Shown: positions 15,433-23,171, numbered from the stretch's first letter. The stretch: 23,522 nt of DNA from JBMYYR01 sp049609625 (GCA_049609625.1 JBMYYR010000031.1:1-23522); one strand, 5' to 3'. Made by a program: numbers and translations. Notes: generated by a model from the sequence alone, not told the origin.

Positions 15433-16119
15433 TTAGAAATTTGGTGTGATTTCGTGTTTAGAATAGTGCTCGTTTATAATGTGAACAACCTCCTCGGGAT
15501 CGTCAGTCAGGTGCATAAAATCGAGATCTTCGGGCGAAATATTTCCTTCGGATAGCATGGTGCCTTTGATCCAATCGAACATGCCTTCCCAGAACGATTT
15601 TCCAACTAAAATAATAGGGTAAATTCTAATTTTTTCGGTCTGAATTAAAGTCAAAGCTTCAAAAAGTTCATCCAAAGTACCGAAACCGCCTGGCATCACA
15701 ACGAAAGCCTGAGCATATTTCATGAAAACCACTTTTCGGACAAAGAAATAATCGAAGACAATATCTTTGTCGGGATCGATATAAGGGTTGCTGCTTTGCT
15801 CAAAAGGCAGGTCGATATTTAGTCCAACCGAAGCGGCTTCGCCTTGTAGTGCTCCTTTGTTTGCAGCTTCCATAACGCCTGGTCCTCCGCCTGTTATTAT
15901 CCCATAACCTTGTTCGGCAATCCGTTGGGCGACATCGGTAGTGAGTTTATAATATGGATTGTCTTTGGGGGTTCGGGCAGAGCCAAAAATAGAGACACAA
16001 GGGCCAATAGATTGCATTTTTTCAAAACCGTTGACAAATTCGCCCATAATTTTGAATATTTGCCATGAGTCTTTGGTTTTGATGTCGTTCCATCGTTTTT
16101 GATTTGTTTTTTTTTCCAT
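15433..16119 (-). CDS. LOG-family (TIGR00730) nucleotide phosphoribohydrolase
   Basis: A 228-residue Rossmann-fold protein of the LOG family, whose members cleave nucleoside 5'-monophosphates to base and ribose 5-phosphate (cytokinin activation in plants; purine/pyrimidine nucleotide hydrolysis in bacteria). The nucleotide-binding motif GGGPGVMEAANKGA is at 77-90 and the catalytic motif PGGFGTLDE at 143-151, with an upstream Arg (FVRKVVF, about 126-132) typical of the family. The chosen ATG adds a basic N-terminal stretch before IFGSAR. It follows thiH by 22 bases and is probably co-transcribed with it. The natural substrate in this organism is unknown. Confidence 0.85.
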   Translation of the reverse strand: MEKKTNQKRWNDIKTKDSWQIFKIMGEFVNGFEKMQSIGPCVSIFGSARTPKDNPYYKLTTDVAQRIAEQGYGIITGGGPGVMEAANKGALQGEAASVGLNIDLPFEQSSNPYIDPDKDIVFDYFFVRKVVFMKYAQAFVVMPGGFGTLDELFEALTLIQTEKIRIYPIILVGKSFWEGMFDWIKGTMLSEGNISPEDLDFMHLTDDPEEVVHIINEHYSKHEITPNF

Positions 16120-16141
16120 GTTAATGTGTTTTTTTAATGTG

Positions 16142-17257
16142 TTAATTTAATTGCAAGGACTGATCCCAGGCTTTCCAAACAGGTTCATAGCCAGCCTTTT
16201 GAATCAGTTCTGAAATCACAGCGACAGGTCGTTCGTCCGAAATTTCAAATTGTTCTAAACTCTGAGGATCAACCGCATAACCTCCAGGGTTTGTTTTCGA
16301 TTCGGCACTCATACTGGTGATACCCAGTTTGATGACATGGTCTCGAAAATGTTCCGATTCTCTTGTTGATAGCGAAAGTTCAAGTTCCTGATTATAAATA
16401 CGATAAGCCAAAATAAGTTGAACCAAATCTCTATCAGTCATCGTGTTTTCTGGCTTAAAATCGCCTTCATGTGGTCGGATCCGTGGAAAAGAAATCGAAA
16501 AATGACTTTTCCAATAGGTTTTTTCGAGGTATTGAAGGTGTAAAGCTGTGTATAAACTATCGACTCGCCAATGTTCTAAGCCCAAAAGCGCACCTAATCC
16601 GATTTTATGGACACCAGCTTTTCCAACTCGATCTGGCGTTGCCAATCGATAATCAAAATCGGCTTTCTTTCCTCGGGTGTGGTATTTGCCATAAGTGGCT
16701 TTGTGGTAGGTTTCTTGATAGACCAAAACGGCGTATAAACCTAAGTCAACCAGTGATTTATATTCTTCTTCTTCCAAAGGTTGAACTTCGATACTGATAT
16801 TTTGAAAAATTGGTTTGAGTAATACAATAGCTTTTTTCAGATAGTCTATGCCCACCTTTCGATTGGCTTCTCCGGTAACCAACAAAATGTGCTGAAAGCC
16901 TAATTTTCGGATAGCCAAAGCTTCGTCAACAATTTCTTTCTCGGACAAGATACGGCGTTTAATCCGATTATTCATCGAAAATCCACAATAGGTGCAAATA
17001 TTTTCACAAACATTCGACAAATACATCGGCGCATAGAGTTGGATGTTTTTGCCAAAACGTTCCAAAGTCAAGCTTCTACTTTTTTGAGCCATTTCTTCCA
17101 AAAAATCTTGAGCAGCTGGAGAAATTAAAGCTTTAAAGTCCTCAATATCAGCTTTTTTGGTCGATAAAGCCTGGCGTACATCAGCGGGGGTTTTGGTCAT
17201 GATGTCTTGCTCTAGAACATCCCAATCATAAGTTTTAAATTCGTCTTGAAAAGCCAT
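16142..17257 (-). CDS. thiH: 2-iminoacetate synthase (tyrosine lyase)
   Basis: Radical SAM enzyme that splits L-tyrosine to dehydroglycine (2-iminoacetate) and p-cresol, supplying the glycine-like unit for the thiamine thiazole ring. The [4Fe-4S] motif CENICTYC (Cys84, Cys88, Cys91) follows the N-terminal helices, preceded by LYAPMYLSN. GLGALLGLEHWRVDS and FSISFPRIRPHEG further along match ThiH blocks, and the C-terminal biotin/thiamine-synthesis-associated domain contains STRESEHFRDHVIKLGI. The length of 371 is normal. ThiG, ThiS, ThiC and ThiF are not adjacent, and no TPP-riboswitch-like leader is seen in the 184-base divergent gap. Confidence 0.93.
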   Translation of the reverse strand: MAFQDEFKTYDWDVLEQDIMTKTPADVRQALSTKKADIEDFKALISPAAQDFLEEMAQKSRSLTLERFGKNIQLYAPMYLSNVCENICTYCGFSMNNRIKRRILSEKEIVDEALAIRKLGFQHILLVTGEANRKVGIDYLKKAIVLLKPIFQNISIEVQPLEEEEYKSLVDLGLYAVLVYQETYHKATYGKYHTRGKKADFDYRLATPDRVGKAGVHKIGLGALLGLEHWRVDSLYTALHLQYLEKTYWKSHFSISFPRIRPHEGDFKPENTMTDRDLVQLILAYRIYNQELELSLSTRESEHFRDHVIKLGITSMSAESKTNPGGYAVDPQSLEQFEISDERPVAVISELIQKAGYEPVWKAWDQSLQLN

Positions 17258-17295
17258 TATTTAGATTCTTTTTATACAAAGCAAAAATCTAAAAT

Positions 17296-17303
17296 TAATT
17301 TTG
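17296..17303 (+). promoter_or_regulatory. Possible -7 box for the RlpA-like gene cluster
   Basis: TAATTTTG matches TAnnTTTG on the plus strand in the divergent gap, about 138 bases before the RlpA-like ATG. A weaker box for thiH (GATTTTTG on the minus strand, 17282-17289) lies beside it. Both are single-motif guesses. Confidence 0.3.
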
Positions 17304-17441
17304 ATATGCCCGACCTTTTTGCGCTTTATTGTAGAGTTTTGTTTTTTAATATATCGAGCTACTCTAAAATTTTGGTTTAATTATTGGTTAATGACCTTCG
17401 GAAAAAATTTAAAAAACAACACAAAAACAACATTTTACGAC

Positions 17442-18275
17442 ATGAAAACATTAGTTACACTACTTGGTTTAGGTCTTGGTCTATGTTCGGCTCAAGCTCA
17501 AAACATCGGATCGGTCGAGAAGGGCATGCTTACCGTTTATAGCATTGAGGCACAGAACACAACAACTTCTAGCGGCGAATTGTATAGCAAAACTAAGCTT
17601 AGCGCTGCTCATAAAACCTTGCCTATGCAAAGTTTGGTAGAGGTACTCAATACAGAAAATAGAAAGAGTATTTTTGTGAAAATAAACGACCGTTTGTCGC
17701 AAAACTCAGAGAGCATCCTTAAAGTATCTAAAGCTGCGGCGCAACAATTGGGTTTAAAACAAGATCAAAACACCAATGGTCAACTTAGGCTCATTCAACT
17801 CCCAAATCGACTTGAAGGGCAGTCGGCTATCAGTAGGTCCAAAGCTAACTTACGGGCGATAAAAGCGTCTAGCAAAACCCCGCAGACGAAATCAAAACCG
17901 GCAAAATCGATAAAAAAAATTAGAATGTCTTCTGAGGATTATCAGGCAATGAGAGAACAGCGCCATGCCGAATTGATAGCAACTAAAATACCAACTCAGA
18001 AGTTTTCGAGCCAAACGCCTTATGTTGTTCAGCTGGGTGCATTTGCCGACAAATCGAATGCTAATAAATCAAAATTTAGAGCGTTTGCCCTCGGTATATT
18101 AGACGAAACGAAGCTTTTTATCAGCAATAATAGCGATGTCAACAGCGCGTCGAATACGCTTGTCTATCGACTTCAATATGGTTATTTTAATAAAAAAGAT
18201 GCCCGAAATGTTCTCAAACAAGTGAAGTCCGAATTTCCAGATGCGTTTTTAGTCGCCAAACGACGAACACATTAA
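17442..18275 (+). CDS. RlpA-like double-psi beta-barrel protein with C-terminal SPOR domain
   Basis: The open frame extends upstream to a TTG at 17301, but the ATG at 17442 opens a proper signal peptide (MKTLVTLLGLGLGLCSAQAQ), so I start there; the product has 277 residues. Residues about 27-120 are RlpA-like: GMLTVYS, AAHKTLPMQSLVEV and FVKINDR, with His57 and Asp83 at the spacing of the catalytic pair of P. aeruginosa RlpA, a lytic transglycosylase acting on naked glycan strands. The usual GPF and IDLS after NDR are replaced. A basic Ser/Lys-rich linker (about 120-190) leads to a SPOR peptidoglycan-binding domain (about 193-275, TPYVVQLGAFADKSNA ... VYRLQYGYF). A periplasmic septal role is likely. 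Its stop overlaps the next gene's ATG (TAATG). Confidence 0.82.
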   Translation: MKTLVTLLGLGLGLCSAQAQNIGSVEKGMLTVYSIEAQNTTTSSGELYSKTKLSAAHKTLPMQSLVEVLNTENRKSIFVKINDRLSQNSESILKVSKAAAQQLGLKQDQNTNGQLRLIQLPNRLEGQSAISRSKANLRAIKASSKTPQTKSKPAKSIKKIRMSSEDYQAMREQRHAELIATKIPTQKFSSQTPYVVQLGAFADKSNANKSKFRAFALGILDETKLFISNNSDVNSASNTLVYRLQYGYFNKKDARNVLKQVKSEFPDAFLVAKRRTH

Positions 18276-19021
18276 TGAAGACCCATCGAGTTATATGTTT
18301 AGTTCCTTCACTTTCAGAGCTTTTGGTTGATTTAGGTTTGGATGAATTTCTTATTGGTGTAACCAAGTTTTGCGTTCATCCGCAACATTTGCTGAAGGAA
18401 AAAGCCATCATTGGTGGCACAAAAACACTTGATATTCCCAAAATAGAAGCTTTAGAACCAACTTTGATTATTGCGAATAAAGAAGAAAATCAGAAAAAGC
18501 AAATTATTGAATTAACCAAAAAACATTCGCTTTGGCTAACCGATATCAAAACCTTAGATGATGTTTATCAACTTATTGAGAAAATAGGTCAACATTTTGA
18601 TATTCAATCTATTGCAAATCAGATGATATTTGATATTAAATCAAAATGGCAGGCTTTTGAAGCTCTAAAAACACCTAAAACCTGCCTTTATTTTATTTGG
18701 AGAAAACCTTATATGTCTGTTGGTTCATCGACGTTTATTGCGCATCTGATCGAAAAGATTGGTTTTCGGCATTTACCTTTAGCTTCAGACACCAATTATC
18801 CCGAGATTAGTGAAGAAACCCTGACTACCTTAGCTCCAGATGTGGTATTTCTTTCCTCAGAACCTTATGCATTCAAGGAAAAACACCGCTCAGAATTTCA
18901 AGCATTTTTTCCCAAATCGACTATTGTATTGGTTGATGGCGAAATGTTTTCATGGTATGGTTCGCGACAGGTCAAAGCGGTTGATTATTTTCAGGATGTA
19001 TGTTTTGATATTCAAAACTGA
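18275..19021 (+). CDS. TroA-fold helical-backbone metal receptor (BtuF-like), without signal peptide
   Basis: A 248-residue protein of the periplasmic-binding TroA/BtuF superfamily, which in transporters binds cobalamin, haem or iron-siderophores. VICLVPSLSELLVDLG (about 6-21) is the first lobe signature, followed by GVTKFCVHP, GGTKTLDIPKIEALEPTLIIANKEEN (46-71) and, in the second lobe, LAPDVVFLSSEPYAFKEKH. The helix linking the lobes is visible near 95-130. There is no signal peptide or lipobox; the ATG overlaps the upstream stop, so no longer N-terminus is available. I recall similar leaderless versions in other Flavobacteria. No permease or ATPase is adjacent, so a cytosolic or non-transport role is possible. 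Confidence 0.78.
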   Translation: MKTHRVICLVPSLSELLVDLGLDEFLIGVTKFCVHPQHLLKEKAIIGGTKTLDIPKIEALEPTLIIANKEENQKKQIIELTKKHSLWLTDIKTLDDVYQLIEKIGQHFDIQSIANQMIFDIKSKWQAFEALKTPKTCLYFIWRKPYMSVGSSTFIAHLIEKIGFRHLPLASDTNYPEISEETLTTLAPDVVFLSSEPYAFKEKHRSEFQAFFPKSTIVLVDGEMFSWYGSRQVKAVDYFQDVCFDIQN

Positions 19022-19051
19022 TTTTTTAAGTTTACAAAAAAATAAAAACAC

Positions 19052-19360
19052 GTGGAACGTCTCGAAAATCTTTTGCAATATATTCCAAAATGGATGCGTA
19101 ATAAATATGTGTTGGTTGGAATTTTTTTTGTGGTTTGGCTCACTTTTTTTGATCAAAATTCGATGTTGAATCATGCCGAATTGTCTGATGAGATAGAAAA
19201 AATAGAAGAAGATATTGAGTTTTATAACTCTGAAATAGAGAAAGATAAGAAGATTATCCAAAAGTTAGATTCAAAAAACACCTACGAGCGCATTGCTAGA
19301 GAGAAGTATTTGATGAAAAGACCAAATGAAGATGTTTTTATCATTAAACCTGCGGATTGA
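19052..19360 (+). CDS. Septum formation initiator protein (DivIC/FtsB-like)
   Basis: A 102-residue bitopic membrane protein. The start is a GTG at 19052 (ERLENLLQYIPKWMRNKYVL); an in-frame ATG at 19094 (MRNKYVLVG) is the alternative. A membrane helix follows (about residues 18-34, YVLVGIFFVVWLTFF), then an Asp/Glu/Lys-rich coiled coil (about 40-75) and the conserved family end YERIAREKYLMKRPNEDVFII. FtsB/DivIC proteins link FtsL and FtsQ in the divisome and help activate septal peptidoglycan synthesis. The gene lies 30 bases after the TroA-fold gene, and its stop overlaps the XerD start (TGATG). The context of SPOR protein, DivIC and XerD fits division and terminus resolution. Confidence 0.87.
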   Translation: MERLENLLQYIPKWMRNKYVLVGIFFVVWLTFFDQNSMLNHAELSDEIEKIEEDIEFYNSEIEKDKKIIQKLDSKNTYERIAREKYLMKRPNEDVFIIKPAD

Positions 19361-20259
19361 TGACCGAAGTTGAGGCTTTTGCTTACTACCTAAAACACGA
19401 AAGAGCACTTTCCGAAAACAGCATTCAAGCCTATGTTTCGGACCTAAATAAACTGGATCAATATTCTAAAAATCAGCTCAATGTATCAAAACTTTCAGAG
19501 CTAGAACGCTCAGATTTAAGTCAGTTTTTATACGCTCATGGCGAATTTTTAAGTCCACGTTCACTTTCCCGACTTATCAGTAGTATTAAAAGTTTTTATA
19601 GCTTTTTGCATTTCAATTTATCTATAGAAAAAAATCCAAGTCAGCATCTTCAAAACCCTAAATTTAGCTCAAAACCACCAGTTTTTTTAAGCATAGAAGA
19701 GGTCGATGGCATCATTGGCGCTGTACCTCCAAATGACAAGCATCTGTATAGAAATCAGGCAATTATAGAACTGCTCTATTCTTGTGGTCTTCGAGTTTCG
19801 GAACTCTGTCAGTTGGCATTAAATCGGGTATTTATGGAAGAAGATTTTATTCAAATTATAGGGAAAGGAAATAAAGAGCGGTTGGTGCCATTGAGTAGGG
19901 CATTAAAAAACAGATTAGAAGTCTATTTTTCGATAGAACGAGAAGGTCTAAGCTCAAAAAAAAGTTGTTCACCTCATGTTTTTCTCAACAATCGAGGCTG
20001 TGGTCTGAGTCGTATTATGGTATTTAATATCGTAAAAAAATACGCTCAACTTGCCGGATTATCCCCACGAATCAGTCCGCACTCTTTTCGGCATTCCTTT
20101 GCAAGCCACATGATAGAAAATGGTGCAGATCTACGTATTGTTCAAGATCTTTTGGGACATGAAAGTATTCAGACAACCGAACTGTATACGCATCTAAATC
20201 AGTCTTTTGTGAAAAAAGAGTTTTTAGAAAAACATCCAAGAAATAGTCAAAAAGCATAG
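19360..20259 (+). CDS. xerD: Site-specific tyrosine recombinase, XerD type
   Basis: A 299-residue tyrosine recombinase that resolves chromosome dimers at dif with its partner. A TTG at 19357 could start three bases earlier, but the ATG at 19360, overlapping the previous stop, is preferred. The N-terminal SAM-like core-binding domain covers about 1-90 (FAYYLKHERALSENSIQAY). The catalytic domain shows Arg145 (GLRVSEL), Lys172 (GKGNKERLVPL), His241 and Arg244 (HSFRHSF), His267 (LLGHESIQTT) and nucleophile Tyr276 (LYTHL). All six catalytic positions are intact and the length fits XerC/XerD, not an integron or transposon enzyme. XerC versus XerD is not decided by the motifs; Bacteroidota usually label this form XerD. 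Confidence 0.88.
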   Translation: MTEVEAFAYYLKHERALSENSIQAYVSDLNKLDQYSKNQLNVSKLSELERSDLSQFLYAHGEFLSPRSLSRLISSIKSFYSFLHFNLSIEKNPSQHLQNPKFSSKPPVFLSIEEVDGIIGAVPPNDKHLYRNQAIIELLYSCGLRVSELCQLALNRVFMEEDFIQIIGKGNKERLVPLSRALKNRLEVYFSIEREGLSSKKSCSPHVFLNNRGCGLSRIMVFNIVKKYAQLAGLSPRISPHSFRHSFASHMIENGADLRIVQDLLGHESIQTTELYTHLNQSFVKKEFLEKHPRNSQKA

Positions 20260-20456
20260 CTTAATCAATACATTTTTGCTGATGATTTTACTGCTGAAAA
20301 GTTCAACTTTTTCAACACCATTTAGGTTTGATTGGCAGACGATAAACGCAGGTTTAGACTTGATAAATCAATACGCAGATGACCTGAAAGTTATACCTTT
20401 ATGATCAACTGATAGAAGGAAAGTCAAATCATCAAATAATCGACTATATTTTTTTG

Positions 20457-20464
20457 TACTTTTG
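20457..20464 (+). promoter_or_regulatory. Candidate -7 box for ffh
   Basis: TACTTTTG followed by CCG is a full match to TAnnTTTG. It lies 37 bases before the ffh ATG at the end of a 242-base gap after xerD. The rest of that gap shows no gene. No -33 TTG at standard spacing is seen. Confidence 0.6.
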
Positions 20465-20501
20465 CCGTTCGAAATTATAAACCATTCGAGGAGCTAAACT
20501 T

Positions 20502-21845
20502 ATGTTCGAAAATCTTTCAGAAAAACTTGAAGGCGCTTTTAAAGTTCTAAAAGGCCACGGGAAAATCACCGAAATCAACATTGCCGAAACACTAAAAGAA
20601 GTGCGCCGCGCCTTACTTGATGCCGATGTGAGTTTCAAAACAGCAAAAGCGTTTACCAAAACCGTAAAAGAAAAAGCACTAGGTCAAAATGTATTGACCA
20701 GCCTACAGCCAGGGCAAGTGATGGTGAAAATTGTGCACGACGAATTGGCGCGTTTGATGGGAGGGGAGACCTCAGAAATCAAGCTCAATGCTGGACTTAC
20801 CGTTGTGTTGATGGCAGGACTTCAAGGTTCTGGTAAGACGACTTTTTCGGGGAAATTAGCTCATTTTCTTAAAACCAAAAAGAATAAAAAACCACTTTTG
20901 GTTGCCTGTGATGTCTATCGCCCGGCGGCTATTGACCAGCTAACCATTTTGGCTGAGCAAATTGGGGTTGATATTTATAAAAATCCTGAATCGAAAGATC
21001 CGATTGCTATCGCCAAAGACGCTGTTGAGTTCGCCAAATCGAACGGACAAAACGTGGTGATTGTTGATACGGCAGGTCGATTGGCGATTGACGAACAGAT
21101 GATGAACGAAATTTCATCCATCAAAACAGCTGTTCAGCCTGACGAGACCTTATTTGTTGTCGATTCGATGACTGGTCAAGATGCTGTAAATACCGCAAAA
21201 GCCTTTAATGACAAGCTTGATTTTGAGGGTGTTATCCTAACCAAACTCGATGGAGATACTCGCGGTGGAGCAGCCTTGACGATTAAGACGGTAGTCAACA
21301 AACCTATTAAATTTGTTGGTACTGGAGAGAAAATGGACGCTCTGGACGTCTTTCATCCCAACCGAATGGCAGATCGTATTTTGGGAATGGGAGATGTGGT
21401 TTCGCTTGTTGAGCGTGCTCAGGAACAATATGACGAAGCTGAAGCTCGAAAAATCCAAAAGAAAATTGCCAAAAATCAATTCGATTTCAATGATTTCAAA
21501 TCCCAAATTGAGCAAATCAAAAAAATGGGTAATGTGAAAGATTTGGTGGGCATGATTCCCGGCATGAGCAAAGCGGTAAAAGATGTTGAAGTTGGCGACG
21601 ATGCCTTCAAGGGTATTGAAGCCATTATTGGCTCGATGACGAAAAAAGAACGTGAAAACCCGAACTTGATAAATGGCTCTCGCCGACGTCGAATAGCCAA
21701 AGGATCAGGAACTTCGGTTCAAGACGTCAATAAGTTGATGAAACAATTTGGCGACATGGTTAAGATGATGAAGATGATGCAAGGTGGCGGTATGAAAAAC
21801 CTGATGAAGAAAATGTCGGGCATGCCGAAAATGCCAAACATGTAA
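20502..21845 (+). CDS. ffh: Signal recognition particle protein Ffh (SRP54)
   Basis: GTPase that, with 4.5S RNA, binds signal sequences on nascent chains and delivers ribosomes to FtsY at the membrane. The N domain is residues 1-95. In the G domain, G1 is GLQGSGKTT (106-114), G2 DVYRPAAIDQL (137-147), G3 DTAGR (189-193), and G4 TKLDGDTRGG (247-256). The M domain follows with the RNA-binding helix-turn-helix region (NGSRRRRIAKGSGTSVQDVNKL split across about 388-410). It closes with a methionine-rich tail (MMKMMQGGGM ... GMPKMPNM) forming the signal-sequence groove. Length 447 is normal. folD follows after 19 bases. Confidence 0.97.
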   Translation: MFENLSEKLEGAFKVLKGHGKITEINIAETLKEVRRALLDADVSFKTAKAFTKTVKEKALGQNVLTSLQPGQVMVKIVHDELARLMGGETSEIKLNAGLTVVLMAGLQGSGKTTFSGKLAHFLKTKKNKKPLLVACDVYRPAAIDQLTILAEQIGVDIYKNPESKDPIAIAKDAVEFAKSNGQNVVIVDTAGRLAIDEQMMNEISSIKTAVQPDETLFVVDSMTGQDAVNTAKAFNDKLDFEGVILTKLDGDTRGGAALTIKTVVNKPIKFVGTGEKMDALDVFHPNRMADRILGMGDVVSLVERAQEQYDEAEARKIQKKIAKNQFDFNDFKSQIEQIKKMGNVKDLVGMIPGMSKAVKDVEVGDDAFKGIEAIIGSMTKKERENPNLINGSRRRRIAKGSGTSVQDVNKLMKQFGDMVKMMKMMQGGGMKNLMKKMSGMPKMPNM

Positions 21846-21864
21846 TCATAAAAATAAAACCAAA

Positions 21865-22746
21865 ATGAAGATTTTAAGTGGTACAGCTTGTGCAAACGGA
21901 CTAAAAGAAGAGCTCAAAATAGAATGCGACGAACTTAGCAAAGCGCAATTGCCGAAGCCAAAGTTAGTTGCTGTTTTGGTTGGAGATGACGGCGCCAGCC
22001 AGACCTATGTAAATGCCAAAATTAAAGCTTGTGCTTTTGTCGGTTATGAGTCTGAGATTTTACGAATTGATGAGAATGTTACTGAAAATCAGCTCATTGA
22101 AGAAGTTGAGAAATTAAATGCAAATCCAGAAGTTACAGGTTTTATCATTCAACTTCCCTTGCCAGAGCATATCAACAACGACCGTGTAACCATGGCCATT
22201 GACCCCATAAAAGACGTTGATGGTTTCCATCCTGAAAACATCGGGAAAATGGTTTTGGGACTCGATACCTACTTGCCCGCAACGCCCTATGGTATTTTTG
22301 AACTTCTGAAAAGAAACGGCATTTCTGCTGAAGGAAAACATTGCGTTATTCTCGGAAGAAGCCATATTGTTGGTACGCCGATGAACTTGTTGATGAGTAG
22401 AAAAACTGATTTTGCCAATGCAACCGTAACCATGTTGCACAGCCGTTCAAAAGACATTAAAACCCATTGCCTTCGCGCCGATATAATCATTGCGGCCATA
22501 GGAAGACCAAATTTTGTAACTGCCGATATGGTAAAAAAAGGCGCCGTAGTTATTGATGTAGGCATCCATAGAATTGAAGATGCAACAAGACCAAAAGGCT
22601 TTAGATTGCAAGGCGATGTCGATTTCGAACATGTTTCTGAAATTTGCTCTGCCATAAGCCCAGTCCCAGGTGGGGTGGGCCCGATGACTATTGTTTCGCT
22701 GCTAAAAAACACCATGAAAGCCTATAGAACTCAACATCAAAGCTAA
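21865..22746 (+). CDS. folD: Bifunctional methylenetetrahydrofolate dehydrogenase/cyclohydrolase FolD
   Basis: NADP-dependent enzyme interconverting 5,10-methylene-, 5,10-methenyl- and 10-formyl-tetrahydrofolate, supplying one-carbon units for purines and formyl-Met. Family signature 1 is TYVNAKIKACAFVG (about 47-60), with Lys52 at the catalytic position (Lys54 in E. coli). Substrate-binding segments QLPLPEH and DPIKDVDGFHPENIG follow. The NADP site is VILGRSHIVGTPM (about 165-177), and signature 2 PGGVGPMT begins at about residue 268. Length 293 is normal. It lies 19 bases after ffh, in what looks like one transcript with the rhodanese gene that follows. Confidence 0.97.
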   Translation: MKILSGTACANGLKEELKIECDELSKAQLPKPKLVAVLVGDDGASQTYVNAKIKACAFVGYESEILRIDENVTENQLIEEVEKLNANPEVTGFIIQLPLPEHINNDRVTMAIDPIKDVDGFHPENIGKMVLGLDTYLPATPYGIFELLKRNGISAEGKHCVILGRSHIVGTPMNLLMSRKTDFANATVTMLHSRSKDIKTHCLRADIIIAAIGRPNFVTADMVKKGAVVIDVGIHRIEDATRPKGFRLQGDVDFEHVSEICSAISPVPGGVGPMTIVSLLKNTMKAYRTQHQS

Positions 22747-22750
22747 ACCG

Positions 22751-22777
22751 ATGAATCCAAAAATTCATGCTTTTTAG
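22751..22777 (+). other. Orphaned start of the rhodanese gene
   Basis: An ATG four bases after the folD stop reads only MNPKIHAF before a TAG. The run of five T just before that TAG is the point where one extra base would join it to the rhodanese frame downstream. I read it as the original start codon cut off by a frameshift. Confidence 0.45.
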
Positions 22778-22788
22778 AGCAAGATGCT

Positions 22789-23025
22789 TTGCTTATTGAT
22801 GTCAGAAGTCCGTTAGAATTTTTGATGGGACACATCAAAGGCTCTGAAAACATTCCTTTAAACAAGCTTCCAAATTATTTAGAAGATATTAAGGCAAAAA
22901 ATAAACCAGTTTTGGTGTATTGTGCGAGTGGAATGCGCTCAGAAAATGCGAGTCAGTTGATGAATCAAGTTGGGCAAACTCACACTTTTATTTTTGGTGG
23001 TACCATCATTTCGATTACATTTTGA
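22789..23025 (+). CDS. Single-domain rhodanese-like protein, 5' end probably frameshifted
   Basis: A small rhodanese fold: LIDVRSPLEFLMGHIKGSENIPL (split: LIDVRSPLEF then GHIKGSENIPL) and the active-site loop VYCASGMRS, where the Cys (about residue 45 from the TTG) would carry the persulfide. Single-domain rhodaneses such as GlpE and PspE move sulfur from thiosulfate to thiol acceptors or act as carriers. In this frame no ATG is available; the first usable codon is a TTG at 22789, which starts two residues before the conserved IDVR strand and leaves the fold without its first segment. Adding one base at T5 (22771-22775) would give a 91-residue protein from the ATG at 22751. The C-terminus (FGGTIISITF) is shorter than usual after GG. 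Confidence 0.6.
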   Translation: MLIDVRSPLEFLMGHIKGSENIPLNKLPNYLEDIKAKNKPVLVYCASGMRSENASQLMNQVGQTHTFIFGGTIISITF

Positions 23026-23104
23026 TCGTATTTACTTTGTTTTTTAAAGTATGACTTTGCCCTGTATATTTGATATTATTAAGCCTTTTGATTGTATCTT
23101 TTTA

Positions 23105-23112
23105 TATCTTTG
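23105..23112 (+). promoter_or_regulatory. Candidate -7 box for the secreted protein at the window end
   Basis: TATCTTTG followed by CC matches TAnnTTTG and lies 59 bases before the ATG at 23172. A TTTTG at 23086-23090 is closer than the usual -33 spacing, so only the -7 part is claimed. Confidence 0.5.
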
Positions 23113-23171
23113 CCATTAGTTTAAATTGAACTTTTTAGTGGCTAAGCTATAAGTCGTTTTTAAAAACAGAT

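Noticed and set aside
17301..17441. Upstream TTG start of the RlpA-like gene
   Set aside because: The ATG at 17442 directly opens a good signal peptide, which the longer form would bury behind 47 unrelated residues.
17258..17441. TPP riboswitch in front of thiH
   Set aside because: The minus-strand leader of thiH is short and AT-rich, and I do not see the conserved CUGAGA-type core of the TPP aptamer.
18840..19169. Plus-strand frame of 109 codons crossing the TroA-fold and DivIC genes
   Set aside because: It overlaps two convincing genes in another frame and encodes a low-complexity Asn/Lys/Phe sequence.
19360..20259. Tyrosine recombinase as a sign of an integrative element
   Set aside because: Length, catalytic residues and the divIC/SPOR context fit the housekeeping Xer enzyme; no att-like repeats, tRNA or cargo genes are nearby.
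20297..20311. AAAAGTT-C-AACTTTT near-palindrome after xerD
   Set aside because: AT-rich, with room for only a 6-bp stem and a 3-base loop; no proper T tract follows, so I do not call it a terminator.
22287..22715. Minus-strand open frame of 142 codons
   Set aside because: Antisense to folD, whose family motifs are intact throughout; no domain is visible in the antisense product.
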